Shown: positions 46,417 through 58,539 of the stretch, in pieces
How the letters are laid out: every line of letters starts with the position of its first letter
Position numbering within the stretch: the first letter of the stretch is position 1
Assembly: GCA_000727475.1 (NCBI GenBank)
Contig: KL647295.1
Location: 1,385,600 to 1,449,599, forward strand
Origin: Sarcocystis neurona
Taxonomy: Eukaryota; Apicomplexa; Conoidasida; Eucoccidiorida; Sarcocystidae
DNA: 64,000 bases
Direction of reading: 5' to 3'
The notes under the pieces: generated by a model
The model's input: only the letters and a program-made list of their open reading frames with translations
Told to the model about the DNA's origin: nothing
Databases searched by the model: none
Program-made: the position numbers and the translations under genes

Positions 46417-46578
46417 CCGCTCTCCGGTGTACGTACACCCCCGGTACTACCACAAAGAAATGACGCACCCGCCCCCCTTGCGGTGCACCTACACCCGCGG
46501 TGCGAGCCACAAAGAAATGATGCATCCCCCCGCTGTCGGGTGTACGTACACCCGCGGTGGCAGCCACAAAGAAGTGAG
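46417..46578. repeat. About 56-bp minisatellite carrying the GTGTACGTACAC palindrome
   Basis: Three units of 54-57 bases, each with a CCCCGCT-type start, a (near-)palindrome GGTGTACGTACACC, CGCGGT and the tail CCACAAAGAAATGAYGCA. The middle unit has a degenerate palindrome (GGTGCACCTACACC). In the third the symmetry extends to 18 bases, 46537-46554. Confidence 0.85.
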
Positions 46579-49424
46579 ATGACGACTCTGAAGACCGACG
46601 TAGCGGCTCCCTACGGTGCTGTGTACCACTGCCACCAACACTTCAACAGGACGGTTGTTTCTGCGTCTACACACCGGCGCATGCAATTTGTGGATGTATA
46701 CCCACGTACACGTGTATGTAGACAGAGAAGGGCACACATGCAATTTTGTATTCGTGTAAGTATCTATATGCATGCGTACATTTATTTACCGGCGTTACAT
46801 GCCTATTTACGTGTACTTGGTCACACGCATGTGTAGACACCCCTGCGTGAATCTCTGTTTCGGTGGATATTTATCTGCCGATCTACACGCTTTCGCCCTT
46901 GCGCCTTACTTCTTCCTCCTCAAAAAAGAGCAGTGCCCCGCGTGGCTGCTCCTCCTGTGCGTGTTTCTCTGCGTGGCTGCTTCTGTCGCCGCTGTTTCTG
47001 CTGCTTCTGCAGTCGCTTTGTTTGATGGGTGTGCTGCTGCTGTTGCTATTCCGCCAGCGCCACCACGTGGTGGTGGCAGGAGCAGCAGATGCCTCTGCAG
47101 CAGCAGCAACAGCAGCAGGAAATGCGCTGCTGCTGTTGCATGCAGTGCCGGCGTGCGGACACCCCGCGGGTCCGGCAGTACTTGTGGGGAGTTGCAGAGG
47201 CAACGTCTTGTGCAGCGCAGCAGTCCGCGTGCTGCTACAGCCGCTGCTGCACAAGGTACTGCGCTCAGTGAGGCGCAGACATGCTCCAGGAAGCAGCTGG
47301 CTGTTTTGCAAAGCGAAGACTGCGACCACGGCTAAACTTTTCAAACATCGCCAGGCACACCCTTTGCTACGCTCGCCCAGCCTGTTGCTGCTGCGGCTCG
47401 AGTATTTCCACGTGTACGACTGAGCAGCAGCAGTCCGCCGGCTCTCTGAACAGCGCTGCCGCCTAAATTTCTGCTGTAGCTGTCGCTGGGTCGCCCGCCT
47501 GCCGCAGGAACTCGCCGCAGCAGCGGCAGAGCCTGTGTCGTCCATCAGTGTTGCTGTCCTCATCCCTGTGGCAACCGCTGCGGCTGCTGCGGCCGTCTGC
47601 AGAAGCCAAGGGGAGCAAAGATTTGATCCACAGCAGCGTCGAAGCTAGAGGCTGCTGCTACGGGACGCCGCTACATGAAGCGGGAAGGCCGTCTATTCGC
47701 ACACAGCAGAACACAGCACTGCATGCGCGAGCTCCCGACACACGTAGCAACAGAAAGGCTCCGCGACGCTCCACGGCCAGACGGCGGCATGCACGCGGAG
47801 AAACTCTGCGGGAGCCGGAAGAACTCCTGCAATGGGAAAGAAGCTACCGCCCAGAGCGGGGCGGAAACTGCAACACTTCTGAAGTTGCAGCAGCCCCAGC
47901 AGCTCCTGCTGCTCAAGTGGCAGCTTCTCTCGTGTACCGGCGCAGCTAGCCAATCAGCAGAGGCACAGACAGCCGCGTGCCTCAGCCCCCCCTCATTGCA
48001 TGCGAGGAGCAGTGGAGCAGCAGCTGCACGGGTCACGTATACTTCTCGCTTCGAGTATGGGTCACACGCAACGCACACAGCTGCAAGTAGTGCTGCGTTC
48101 CTTTTATTGTGCAAGAAACTTCTTCTCGGCTGCTGCTGCTGCTGCCGTTGCTGCGATAACGGCGGCTGAAGCTGCTGGAACTGCAGCTATAACAGCTGGT
48201 CCTACGGTTGCCGCCGCCTCGTGTTGCCGTGGCTGCTGCTGCTGCTGCAACCGTAGATATCCCCGCTACTGCTCTGCCTGCTGTTCCTGCTGCTGTGCAC
48301 GTTTCAGCGCTGCAGCCGCCGGATCTTCTGCTGCCGGCCTTAGTGCTCCAACGTAACCTGTGGCCTGCGCTATTGCTGCTGGTGCCGGGGCTCTCTTTCT
48401 GCTGCAGCTGGTGCAGCCCTGTCGCGAGACGAAGGAGAGCCGTTGCTGTGTGCTGGCCTAGCGCGCACTTCAACGTGTGGTAGAGTGTACGTACACCACC
48501 CCACAGAGAGGATATGCAGACGGAGAAACAGAAGCCAGGTGTACTAACAGCACTGACACGGGGACGCGCCACCGCAGCAGTACACACACATACTCAGACA
48601 CAACAGCAGGACGAAGTTATCAACCCACAAAAAGTCGATGGAGCAACAAATGCAGCAGTCACACCACGCGATCCGATTCTACCTTTCATAAAACGCAAAG
48701 TTACAATTTCTATCCACCTGTGACGGCGAAAGTACAAGATTAACACACACACACATATAGATATATATACCTGTATTCGTGCATCGTCTCACTCCCTCTC
48801 TCTCTCGACATACATATATATGTGTATATGTACATCAGGAGCACTACGCACATATACATATATATATATATATATGTATTTCCTTAAGTGGAGCAGTACG
48901 GGAAGAGTTACGTATATACTCTGTTGTTGCAAGATACGAGGGAATTCGCGTGGAAACACCAGTGCAGGAGTTACGGTCAATTCGTTCTATCTATACATAT
49001 ACATAAATGCTTAAGTAGAAGTAGTTCGTAGTTCAAAGTGAAGTACGTGTATATGTATACATATAGGAGTCGCATTAAATCACAGCGTACGGTAAGAACC
49101 ACAAGAGAGTGAGATGTATGTATAAGTACATGTAGGTAGGTATTTATACAGCAGTGGGGCCATACAAAGCCATTGGAGAAGTCGCTCGTAAAACAAGATG
49201 AATCGTCTGGGGGGGGACAAGGACGCATCTGCTTGACTGCGATTCTACAAAAAAAGAAGAGTCTGGGAAACCCATACAAAGAGAACGACGAGAAAACACC
49301 ACACATGAAAGATTACCTCCGCACAGATACACGCAACTGGAAAGTGCGCCGCCACACAGTTATGCGCTGGAGTGTACATACACCTGGTGTGAACGCGGCG
49401 AGCGTCTTCATATACGTATACACT
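46579..49424. other. Repeat-rich region with ambiguous open frames
   Basis: 46.9-47.5 kb and 47.55-48.45 kb are open on both strands through CTG/CAG runs. Readings such as VLVGSCRGNVLCSAAVRVLL (+, about 47180) look plausible but conflict with equally open minus frames. A GTGTACGTACAC copy lies at 48485-48496. TA microsatellites fill 48740-49080. No gene could be defended. Confidence 0.3.
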
Positions 49425-49640
49425 GAAGTGTACATACACAGCGTCCTCACACACACATATACACTGGAGTGTACATACACAGCGTCCTCACACACACATA
49501 TACACTGGAGTGTACATACACAGCGTCCTCACACACACATATACACTGGAGTGTACGTACACAGCGTCCTCACAGACACGAATACACTGGAGTGTACGTA
49601 CACCGCGTCCTCACACACACATACACGCTGGAGTGTACAC
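49425..49640. repeat. 41-bp tandem array with palindromic core
   Basis: Five to six copies of a 41-base unit, GGAGTGTACATACACAGCG followed by TCCTCACACACACATATACACT. Two copies carry the perfect core GTGTACGTACAC (49551-49562 and 49592-49603), the others GTGTACATACAC. Diverged half-units flank it at 49369 and 49680. Confidence 0.92.
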
Positions 49641-52547
49641 TACACTTGTGAACGTGCGAAGCGGCTTAGCATATACATATACTGGAGTGTGTAGACGGTA
49701 AACGGCCGGCTACAGGAGTATCCTGTCGCTTCGTGGTGTATGTATGTCTGCAAATACGTATATGCAGGCCTCTCTGTCTGTCGCTTGAAAATTTCCTCGC
49801 GTTCGCAACGCTGCTGCTGGTGATGCTTCAGTTCCTTATCAAGCAAACGTGCGAGCGCACGGCAGCAGATGGGGCAGAATGGTAAGGAAGCCGCGCCCAG
49901 CCAGCAGGTGTCTTGGAAAAGACGGCCCGTACAGCAGAAGAAATCCGTGTATCTCTGTATGTGCGTATGTGTGCATCGAAGATGCACCGTTACACTGCGT
50001 TGTGGCCCTGTTCTGCTACTTCTGTGGCTCCTGGCAGGTTTTTTCTCTGCAGCTGCTTTGACGAGAGAACCTCCGTAGCAGTGGCAACGCCACCGCCACC
50101 AGTGTCGCGGCTGACTGAAGTCGCAGATGTGGACGGCCTGTTGCAGGAGTGAGACCTGCTGCTACTGTTTCTTCCTCTTTTGCTTCCCGGGTTCGCGGTG
50201 GCTCTCTGCTGGAGTGCAGCAGCCAGTCGAGGGCCAGTGGCACACGGGCAGCAGAAGCAGCCACGAGGAGCCAGTACCCAGAGAAAAAGGGCGGCAGCAT
50301 AAGGATCAGCAGCCACAAAAGCAGCAGCAGACCGGACGGCAGCAGGTGCAGCAGTTACAGCCAGAGCTGCTGCAAAGAAGGCGCCAAGTTGCGCGAAGGC
50401 CGCTGCTGCAGTCCCCGAGACGCGAAGAATTTCAGAGAGAGTCACGGGCCACCAACACACAGCAGCGACGAGCAATACTCAAAACAGGAGTCTCTTGCAG
50501 CGGGATGCGTCCAGATGTATATATATGTGTACGCGGGTGTACGTAAAATTCGAGAATACTAAGCGTGTATAGATGTATTTTGGTGGATCTACGTCAAGCA
50601 GGGACGAGTGGAAACAGGTGGGGGGGGCGGAGGAAGGAGACAGACAGGGCGAGGAGCAGCCGTTCTGCTGGATGTGAGCGGGGCGGAGAGGGAGAAGAGA
50701 CGGTGAAAAGAAGACGGGAAGACGAAAGTGTGCGTGTCTCTCTGCGAGTTGCACGGTGGAATGACGGTGCAGATGAAGCGCAAAGCGGGGGCATCTGCTG
50801 CTGTAGGGGAAGTGTGCAGCGCGTCACACAGAGCACGGCAGACGGCATCGCAGGAACCGCAGCAGAACCAGCTCCCCAGCAAGCGAGCGCAGCAGCAGCA
50901 GCAAGAGGCGTCGCAACGACAAAAGCGTCACGGAGCGACAAGGGTCCTGGCAGCAGCCCAGGCGCCGCCAGCTGCGCTTCAAATCCGTACGGCAGGGTAA
51001 AACGGGTTTAGCAGAAGGGGAGAAGGTGGGTATGAAGCTGAAAAGAACTGTCGAGAGCAACACAAAACACTTCAGGCAGGTTTTCATACGAGAGAGACAG
51101 AGTTGCTGCCTTCGCACCGCCCAGCAACAGAGGCCACCACACGGCACGGATAGAGAGAGAGGAAGAGAAACGAAGTTGTCCGAGATGCGCGCGACAGCAG
51201 TACACACCACCCCAAGTGCGGCAGCAGCGTCGTCCTCTTGCTTCTCTGCAGCGGCTTCTTCGGCTGCTCTTCGCGCGCAGATACCGCGCCTTCAGGAAAC
51301 GCCGCTGCTGGCGCCGCCGGTGGATCGTCTGCTGCTGCAATAGTGGAGCTGTGTTACTGGCGTCCTCCTGGCTGCAGCGGCTGTTCTCCGAGCGCCGGGT
51401 TCATTTTCTTGCACGTCTGCATATACACATACCGTGCTGCCGCCATGCTCCTGGCGGGAAGGGCTCTTGTCCCAGCCTCCTGTTTTCATCTTGTTACGTA
51501 TTGTCTGCAGTGTACACATACACGCGTACACACCAGCCGTCTCTCTCCACAGGCAGTGTGTTCGACAGCCGTGGATTGTTAGTACTGCCATTATTACTAC
51601 GGGACCGTGTGTGTGCGGCACGGGGCCGCGCTGCAAGCGCTACACCGCGGTGCTGCGGCGGTCCTTTGCCGCGGTGTTGCTAATTCTGCCTCAGTGTGAG
51701 GCGCAGCTGTTCTTTTCTATCCGTCTAGCCCTCCAAAGACGAAGAAGCTCCACTTCACCAGTTCGGGCCGGCTGCAGCTTTGTAGCAGTGGAAAAAGAAG
51801 TTCAAGAGTATATATGTCTGCAGAACAACTCGCAAATTAGATGTCCGTTGCTGCAGCTGTGAATTGAAGAACGCAGGAGTATGCACATGTGAGAGCAATT
51901 CACACGTTATACAAGTTCATTGCCATCGTGGGTAACGAGCGACGTACCCAGTGTTGAGATTATTCACTACTGCTCCTCCACCCATATCTGCGCTACTCGT
52001 GCTACTGCTGCACCTGTCACTGCTGTCGCTGCTATTGTTGGTGCGCCTCCAGCTGGTTTTTTTCTCCTCCTACTCCTCATCCTCACAGGGCACTACAAGG
52101 TGTTCCTGGTAAGGAGTCGCTGGAGCTGAACTGCTGCTGTTGCTGTTGGTGAGTCGTTTTTTGCTGCGTTTTGACAATTCTCAAAGCTTAGACTGTTGGC
52201 GGTTCTGTTGCTGCTGCAGCAACCGAGGAGGCTGCTGCTGGGGCGACGCCTCTGCACAGGAGCGTACGTTTCTTCGCTGTTGCTTCCCTGCTAGTGGCGC
52301 TGCTGCTGCCAAGGCTGCTTCTTTCTACTCCTGTTGATGGACCGGCTCCTTCTGGTACCAGCTACCTGCTACAGCTGCTGCGGAGTTTTAGTGCTGATTC
52401 TGCTGGTGCATTGGCCACAGCTACTGCTGGGCTTCGAGCGGTGATGCTGCTTCTGCTGCCGCTCCGCCGCTGCTCCTGTCGCAGGATCGGTTTAGTCTCA
52501 TTGACTTCCTGTTGCGGTGCCGGTCGCTTGGCTTGTCTTGCACACAC
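49641..52547. other. Region 3' of the bL21 exon; unresolved
   Basis: Several open stretches occur: 50016-50318 (-) reading GYWLLVAASAARVPLALDWL; 51219-51340 (-) reading AFPEGAVSAREEQPKKPLQ with fair splice-like ends; 51554-51862 (+) reading FAAVLLILPQCEAQLFFSIR. The 51.2 kb piece may be a downstream exon of bL21, since it lies on the same strand. No function assigned. Confidence 0.3.
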
Positions 52548-53418
52548 CTGGCCACCTGTCAGCGTTTCCTTCTTCTGAGGGACCTTCGCTAGCAATATCT
52601 TGGCTTCTGCAACAGATCCTGCGGTGTACGTACCCCCTCCTGGGGTAGTGGTGCTAAAGGACACGTCGGTGCCCAGCTGTGCCGCTTTCACGTTCAAATC
52701 CAAATAATCCTCTCTGATCACCAGGTGCCTTTTATCACTGAATACCAAAGTAGGAGGTGTATAGCAGGCTCGCTGCCGTTGTAGTCGAATAGACTTGTCT
52801 CGGTGCCGTTGTAGATACACACATTCTTCCACTGCCTGGATTTGTGTGTGTGCGTCTGTGTCTGTGTGCACACATATATGTATATGCAGTATTGATCCAG
52901 GTGCAGGACATATCTGCAGTGCCTTCGTTCGTTACTTATATCTTTACGCCGAGGATACATCAGTGCACTAGCTTTACACAGAGACGTCTACGTAGGTGCG
53001 CTTGTGCGGACACTTGACGCATATGTACATTTTTGTCGTGTGTGCTACTGCTTCGCAAGACGGAGACTTGCAGCAGAAAACCTTCACGAAATAAAGGCAG
53101 GGCGCCTGCTTTTTAGGCGAACGGAACAGGAATGCTCTGCTCCTACGTCACTCTTGAGTGCGCAGGCTCACGCCAAGAAAGTGTAGAATTACTATCTTCG
53201 ACCGTGTGTGGAATGATTCCGGCTGTGACCAGGTGTATACGTATGTACGTACTCATATATAAACGTGTATTTGCGGGGTATCTGTAGACTCTCCCGTCTG
53301 CGCACGCGCATATCTACAGATAGGTAATGGGAGAATGCCGGCATTGATAGAAAGAGAAAATGGTCCCTCCCACTACGAAATAAACAACCAGCAGTCCTGG
53401 AATTCGCTGTTTCTCCAT
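52548..53418 (-). CDS. Organellar ribosomal protein bL21 (partial two-exon model)
   Basis: The supported exon is 52548-52737: DKRHLVIREDYLDLNVKAAQ, LGTDVSFSTTTPGGG, TYTAGSVAEAKILLAKV. Spacing equals bacterial bL21 exactly from G-K-Q-H-x-V to G-x-x-V-x-F (27 positions), with K, H, V, L, G, V and F kept, and the A/G-S/x-V-x-x-A-x-I/V-x-A-x-V strand follows. Acceptor ctactttggtattcag, donor GGCCAG|GTGTGT. A possible first exon, 53318-53418, begins MEKQRIPGLLVVYFVVGG, a signal-peptide-like start, and its phase-2 end (CT|T, Leu) fits. If right, that indicates the apicoplast; a mitochondrial protein is the alternative. The basic C-terminal half of bL21 was not located, so the gene continues to lower coordinates. 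Confidence 0.58.
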
Positions 53419-54299
53419 AGAGCAGATCACTTCACTACTTAATGATGCGGGTGTAGCTCTGCGTATATGCGTACGTACAGACTGCATTGCACCTTTCCGT
53501 CTGCCTTCCCTGATAGGAGGCGAATATTGCTGTTCCTTGGATCTACGCACTCCTCTCCGTATAGCATCACGCGAGCTTCAGGGCGTGCACGGCTCTCGCG
53601 CGTGGATGCACACCAGCACTAACAAAACCAATGTCTCCACAACTGTAGAAATACAGCTCATACAGATGTGGCTAAACCATGCGCAGCGGCGCTCCTGCGC
53701 CGTCGCTGTCAGGACGACTTCCCTCGCAAGTGTTCCTGCTGTGCGGCGAAAGCGTTTCCGCCTCTAGAACACGTTCTGGTGCCTCACGGTGGCAACAGCA
53801 GCGGCAACGGCAGTGACCACTAGCAACAGCAGCACCACACACTCAGAAAGCCCAAGGATTAACGGCTACACACAGCAGGGTACGCAGCATCATGAAAAAC
53901 AGCTGCAGACAAGTACCGCGGGTGCTCAGCGTACACTGGTGTGCACGCAGGCAACCAACAAAGTCAGCAGACACTTCGGAGAATCCACGCACGCATCTAC
54001 AGTTCTCACGCAAGTGTACTTGCATAATGCAGTATATACATGTAGAGAGAGAGAGTAGGAGAGGGTGTCCGCGTGTCCGTATGGAAACATGTATATATAC
54101 ATATATATATGTGCAGGAGCGTACTGCGTACATACGTACGTGTACGGAGAGGTACAGATCCGACGGCTGATGTCACTCCACGTGTTTTTTAGAAAGATGC
54201 ACCAGCTGCAAGTATTCAGGGCTACCTGCGGTGCGCGCTCCTTTTTGCGTGTCTTTGTTTTAGCAGGCCACTCGCTTTGCCGCTATAGTCAGTATCGCC

Positions 54300-54333
<34 letters not shown>

Positions 54334-54375
54334 GCCTGCACGTGAAACGTGCAGCAGAAGTTCAACTTGGACGCG
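53419..54375. other. Spacer between divergent candidates
   Basis: Complex sequence to about 54040, then TA/CA microsatellites (54090-54115, 54300-54330). 53786-54058 (+) is open with Thr/Ser/Gln-rich composition but unrecognised. Confidence 0.35.
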
Positions 54376-54741
54376 GGTATGCGGCTTCTTCGGCAGCACA
54401 GCGTCTTCAACGCTGTAACTGCTGCATTCTTTAGAGTTCCAGGCATTCGGGTATGGCTCGAGCAACAGCAGCGGCAGAGATGGAGCGCTTCTGAAACTGA
54501 TGACTTGACTTGCGGTGATGCAGCATTTAGCAGCGTTATTCCTCTCTTACGATTGCACACAGTAGAGTACAGCAATACAAGCAGCGGTTTGCTATGCACT
54601 CGTGGACATATATTCTGCCCAATTCTGTACCCGACATTGGGGCGGCTGCTGTTGCTACTGTTTCTAGGACAAACGTGTGGACTTTCACCTGGTGTCCTCC
54701 TGTCTACTCTAGTCCCATTCACAGAACTCCCTGGAGCTTGA
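54376..54741 (+). CDS. Candidate protein or exon, unrecognised
   Basis: 121 codons from ATG: MRLLRQHSVFNAVTAAFFRV, PGIRVWLEQQQRQRWSASET, then a hydrophobic stretch LGRLLLLLFLGQTCG near the end. Codon composition is even and not repeat-driven. A donor-like TGCG|GTGATG at 54515 would end it earlier, and an acceptor-like cgtgcag at 54354 would make it an internal exon. Confidence 0.33.
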   Translation, partial: GMRLLRQHSVFNAVTAAFFRVPGIRVWLEQQQRQRWSASETDDLTCGDAAFSSVIPLLRLHTVEYSNTSSGLLCTRGHIFCPILYPTLGRLLLLLFLGQTCGLSPGVLLSTLVPFTELPGA

Positions 54742-55269
54742 CGTAACAGGCACCCTATCACTGCTCAATTGTATGTTTACATCTCTCCTGTGCAGAATCA
54801 ACGCACTCCTGCCATGCCTCCCACCCCTGGTACTCCCGACGTGCTGCCATAATTCGCCGAAAGCTGCTCGGTTCGCGAATTTGCCTCTTTAAGCGGTAAT
54901 ATAACTCGTGGCCACACCTCTACAGGCAAGGCGGCGTCCCTGCTACATATACGTATATATACAGGTGCGTATATTAGACTGATAGGTTGATACGTCTTAC
55001 GTAGCTATCCATATGTGCGCAGACACTCGTGCGTAGACGTGTGTGTGGATATACATTTGCTCAGAACAGGTGCGAGCCGAAATGAATCGTCGCCGGTAGC
55101 GTACAGCAGGTACAAATCAAACGAGGATGTGGTTTCTTGGTTCCGCAGCTGCTGCACTGGCAGCAGCCGTACACAAACAGTTCAGTTTTGTTCTCTCACT
55201 CCGTCCACCGCGGAACATCAGAATAAACAAGGTCGAGTTAGGTAGAAGCCGTCCACCAGTGATTTATTA

Positions 55270-56240
55270 ATGGTGGAGGAAGCAACAGCGTCCGTTTCTC
55301 GGACGACTGCTTCTTTCTGCAGAACGACTGAAGACGAGATTTCCACTTCATTTCAAAAAATGTCTTCCATTTGCACACTCGATCTACCGAGCGTTTCCTC
55401 ATGCGACCTTGGAGTTAGCCCCGTGGAGAAAACAAGAAATCGCAAAAGCCCAGGGGTGTAAGTGTCGAGTACTGCCTCGCTATCATGTACTCAAGACTAA
55501 AAACAGGTGTTCGATGCATTTTAGAGTAACAAGGCTGATACAATTCGAACTTCACATATACTCACCTACACATTATTAGCGTGCTTCCACACGTATGTGT
55601 AAGTAATACGTGCTGGCGTAAACTACTGTATACAGGGGTCCACATGGATGCGAGTAAATACTTATCTATCTATCTATATACACACATATTGATATATGTT
55701 CTTTTCTCCGTCTCTCTCTCTATACATATATATATATATATATACATATACATACATACGTATGTACCTCTCTCCGTCTGTCTCGCGCTCTCCCCACATA
55801 CACATATATATACACGTATGTATCGATGTACGCAGCTCTCTCCGTCTGTCTGTCTCTGTCCCTTCATACGTACATATGTATATATATATATATATAACGC
55901 GTCTATGGAAGTACGGGGTTTCTATATAAAGAATGAAGATTTCCCGGGTGCTCGCATGGATGAAGACCGCTACATTTGAATAGGTAGGATGCAGACGCTT
56001 GCAGCACGCGTCTCTGCAGACACTTTGCAAATGGAATCTTCCCGTTTCCCTCCCAAGTCTTCGGCAAACAAATTCTGTCTCCCTCTGGAAACACATCCAC
56101 ATTTTAAATTTCCCTCTTGCAGATATCCATCCCCCGCGCAAAGCCGGAACCTCAGCGTGAGCAGCGTTTACTCGGCGCGCTGTGTTAGGAAAACGCCAAC
56201 GCATCACGGCGAAACATACGCACACCACGACTACCTATGA
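55270..56240 (+). CDS. Candidate two-exon gene, 146 residues, unrecognised
   Basis: Model: join(55270..55457, 55988..56240). Exon 1 starts at ATG (MVEEATASVSRTTASFCRTT) and ends SPG with a consensus donor GT|GTAAGT; exon 2 (acceptor ttgaataggtag|G) gives MQTLAARVSADTLQMESSRF, PLETHPHFKFPSCRYPSPAQ and ends GETYAHHDYL. The junction codon GT|G is in phase. The protein is free of triplet-repeat tracts, Ser/Thr-rich, with a His/Tyr-rich C-terminus. No signal peptide, membrane segment or family seen. Confidence 0.42.
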
Positions 56241-58149
56241 ACGTAGGTACAACCATACGTGTACATATATATATACCCATTTATATACCATGATTACTCA
56301 TCAGTACATATATATATATGTACATACACACTTCCCCAAGGCGTGAATACACGCTGATTCGATACAATTGTGAGACGTTTCGTAATGCGTTTATGCAAGC
56401 CCACACACGTATATAGAGACACATACACACACATCTAGATAATACATTAGAAAATAGACGCACTTTTGCAAATATATGTAGGTATACGTATAGCGTCAGC
56501 GGTAATTCTCTACACGTATATACATATATATATGTAGATTTTGATGTGCATATGCACACAGGCTCCAGCGTGTGTCAGTAGGTGATCGCGAGAATATATA
56601 GATATATATATATATGTGGTTCACCTAGAAATATATGTACATATACACATACGTGGACACAACTAGACCATATATATATATGCGTAGAATCAATATATAT
56701 ATACTGTAGAATAACGTCCTCGCAGTGGTGTGCCTATGACTACTCGCTACGCGCGTACAAGTGAACGAAAAAACAAAAGCGGAACACTTCTGTAAAGGAG
56801 CGGCTTCGATGCAATGACGTAGCCACACAAGTTGACCTTCGCGCCAAGGTGAACAGCAGGAGGAGTAGGAGAATAAGAGACAAGAAATTAGGCCGTCCCC
56901 AAGCACTGCACAGAAACGACTATCATCGGACGCCCAGAGGCCGACGTTCACAGCCCGCAGGAAGAAAAACACACACACACACACACACATACACACACAC
57001 AAATGAATTGATACGCATGTCTTTACGTATATACTCATCTTTCTCTCTCTCTGTATGCATGCATATATATGTACGGATTTGCAGGTAAATACTTATGTAC
57101 ACATCGATGTATACTATTTACATATGAGTAACAAACACACGTTTCCAATAAACGACTACGCACACCCACATATATTCATCTTTCTATCTGTATGTAATTA
57201 TATATATATACACGGAGACGTAGGTAAATACTATTATCTACGTGTACTGCACATATATATATATATATATGTTACACAAATCAAATACGCGGAGATGCAT
57301 ACCGCCGCACAGCTTTACATATATATATATATATATATGTATATTCATCTTTCTCTCTCTTTGCATATATAGGTGTGCGGATTTGTAGGTAAATACTTCA
57401 ACAAATATACATGCTTACTCGGGTCTAAACGTGTATGAATGCCCACACGTGTGAGAGAATGAATACGCATGAAATTACATGTGTGTGTCTATTTATATAC
57501 GTGCATGTGCTGCAGCTTTTCCATAGCGTAGCACACGACGTTGCTGTAGTCGACGCCCATAAAGCCAACACCTCGTTTGGCCCGTACCGCTGCTGCTGCG
57601 TCAACGAGAATTACGACTTCAACCACCGAAGAAGACGCCTCAGCGTTTAACACAAAGCAACTCTTCCTGCTGCTGTTGCTGCTACGGCTGCTGCTGCTAC
57701 GGCTGCTGCTGCTGTTACGGTTGCTGCAACTGTTGTTGCTTCTTTTGTTTGCTGCTGTTGCTGTTGCTTCTTTCCTCCGTTTCCAGCAGTTTCTGCCCCT
57801 CCACTCTCTCACGTGCTGCTGCAGTCGTGCTACTGCTGCTGCTGCCTCTCTGTTAGGGGGCACACGCCCCCACGTGCAGTCCTGTCCTGCAGCAGCGTTT
57901 TTTCAACTGCTGTCCCCTCCTCTGCAGCAGCAACAGCAACACGTGGCCATGGCTGCCGCACTCCTGCTGCTGCTGCAGCAGAACCAAAACAAGAAGAAGC
58001 AAAAAAGAACGTACGCTCCTACGTTCTGCACGACGTATAGAACGGTCACGCAGAAGCAGCTGACGTATCACTTCTTCTTCCCGCTTTCGTTCCACGCTGC
58101 TGGTGTTCTCTGCGTCTAACGCCGCTGCAGCAGTGCCACCAGCCAATCC
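56241..58149. other. Spacer 3' of DNA ligase I
   Basis: TA/CA microsatellites dominate 56250-56720 and 57040-57400. CTG runs at 57580-57970 keep frames open on both strands. In the ligase frame the minus strand stays open from 58149 to 57853 after the TGA. A minus-strand stretch near 57500-57560 reads KRGVGFMGVDYSNVVCYAME, unrecognised. Confidence 0.35.
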
Positions 58150-58539
58150 TCACTGTCCACTTTTCCCACCTCCTTCTCCTACCGTCACTCCTTCCCTTTG
58201 CTCTTCATCTTTTCTCTTCTGTTCGGCCGCAGCACCTGCGGGAACCGCACACGTTTCTTCCTCCTCATCTGTTGAATCGTCCGAGCCCTCCTCCTCCTCT
58301 TCGTCGTCTTCTCCGTCTCCGAGAACCGTCTTCTTCTCCTTCTTTTGCTTTGCTGCTGCTGCTGTTGCTGCAGTCGCTGTTGCACCCCCTGCAGCGGAAG
58401 CGGCACTGCTGCTGCTGCTGCTTCGCGGCTTGCGGAACTGACTTTCGAACAAATCCACAATCTGCGCACTCGTTGTTGCCTGCTCGGGTGCCTTATCTTC
58501 TCTCACCCGCAGAAAACGCGGGAACCGCAGCCCAATGCC
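58150..58539 (-). CDS. DNA ligase I terminal exon
   Basis: Acceptor cgtgtgctgcag|GGC. Starts [16 protein letters not shown], ends in an acidic, Glu-rich tail ([19 protein letters not shown]) and GKSGQ before TGA. The Ser/Ala tract is encoded by AGC/GCA runs. Confidence 0.88.
   Translation of the reverse strand, partial: GIGLRFPRFLRVREDKAPEQATTSAQIVDLFESQFRKPRSSSSSSAASAAGGATATAATAAAAKQKKEKKTVLGDGEDDEEEEEGSDDSTDEEEETCAVPAGAAAEQKRKDEEQREGVTVGEGGGKSGQ

Noticed and set aside
46883..47563. 226-codon minus-strand frame and overlapping plus frames.
   Set aside because: Both strands are open through the same CTG/CAG runs and neither shows a domain or splice support.
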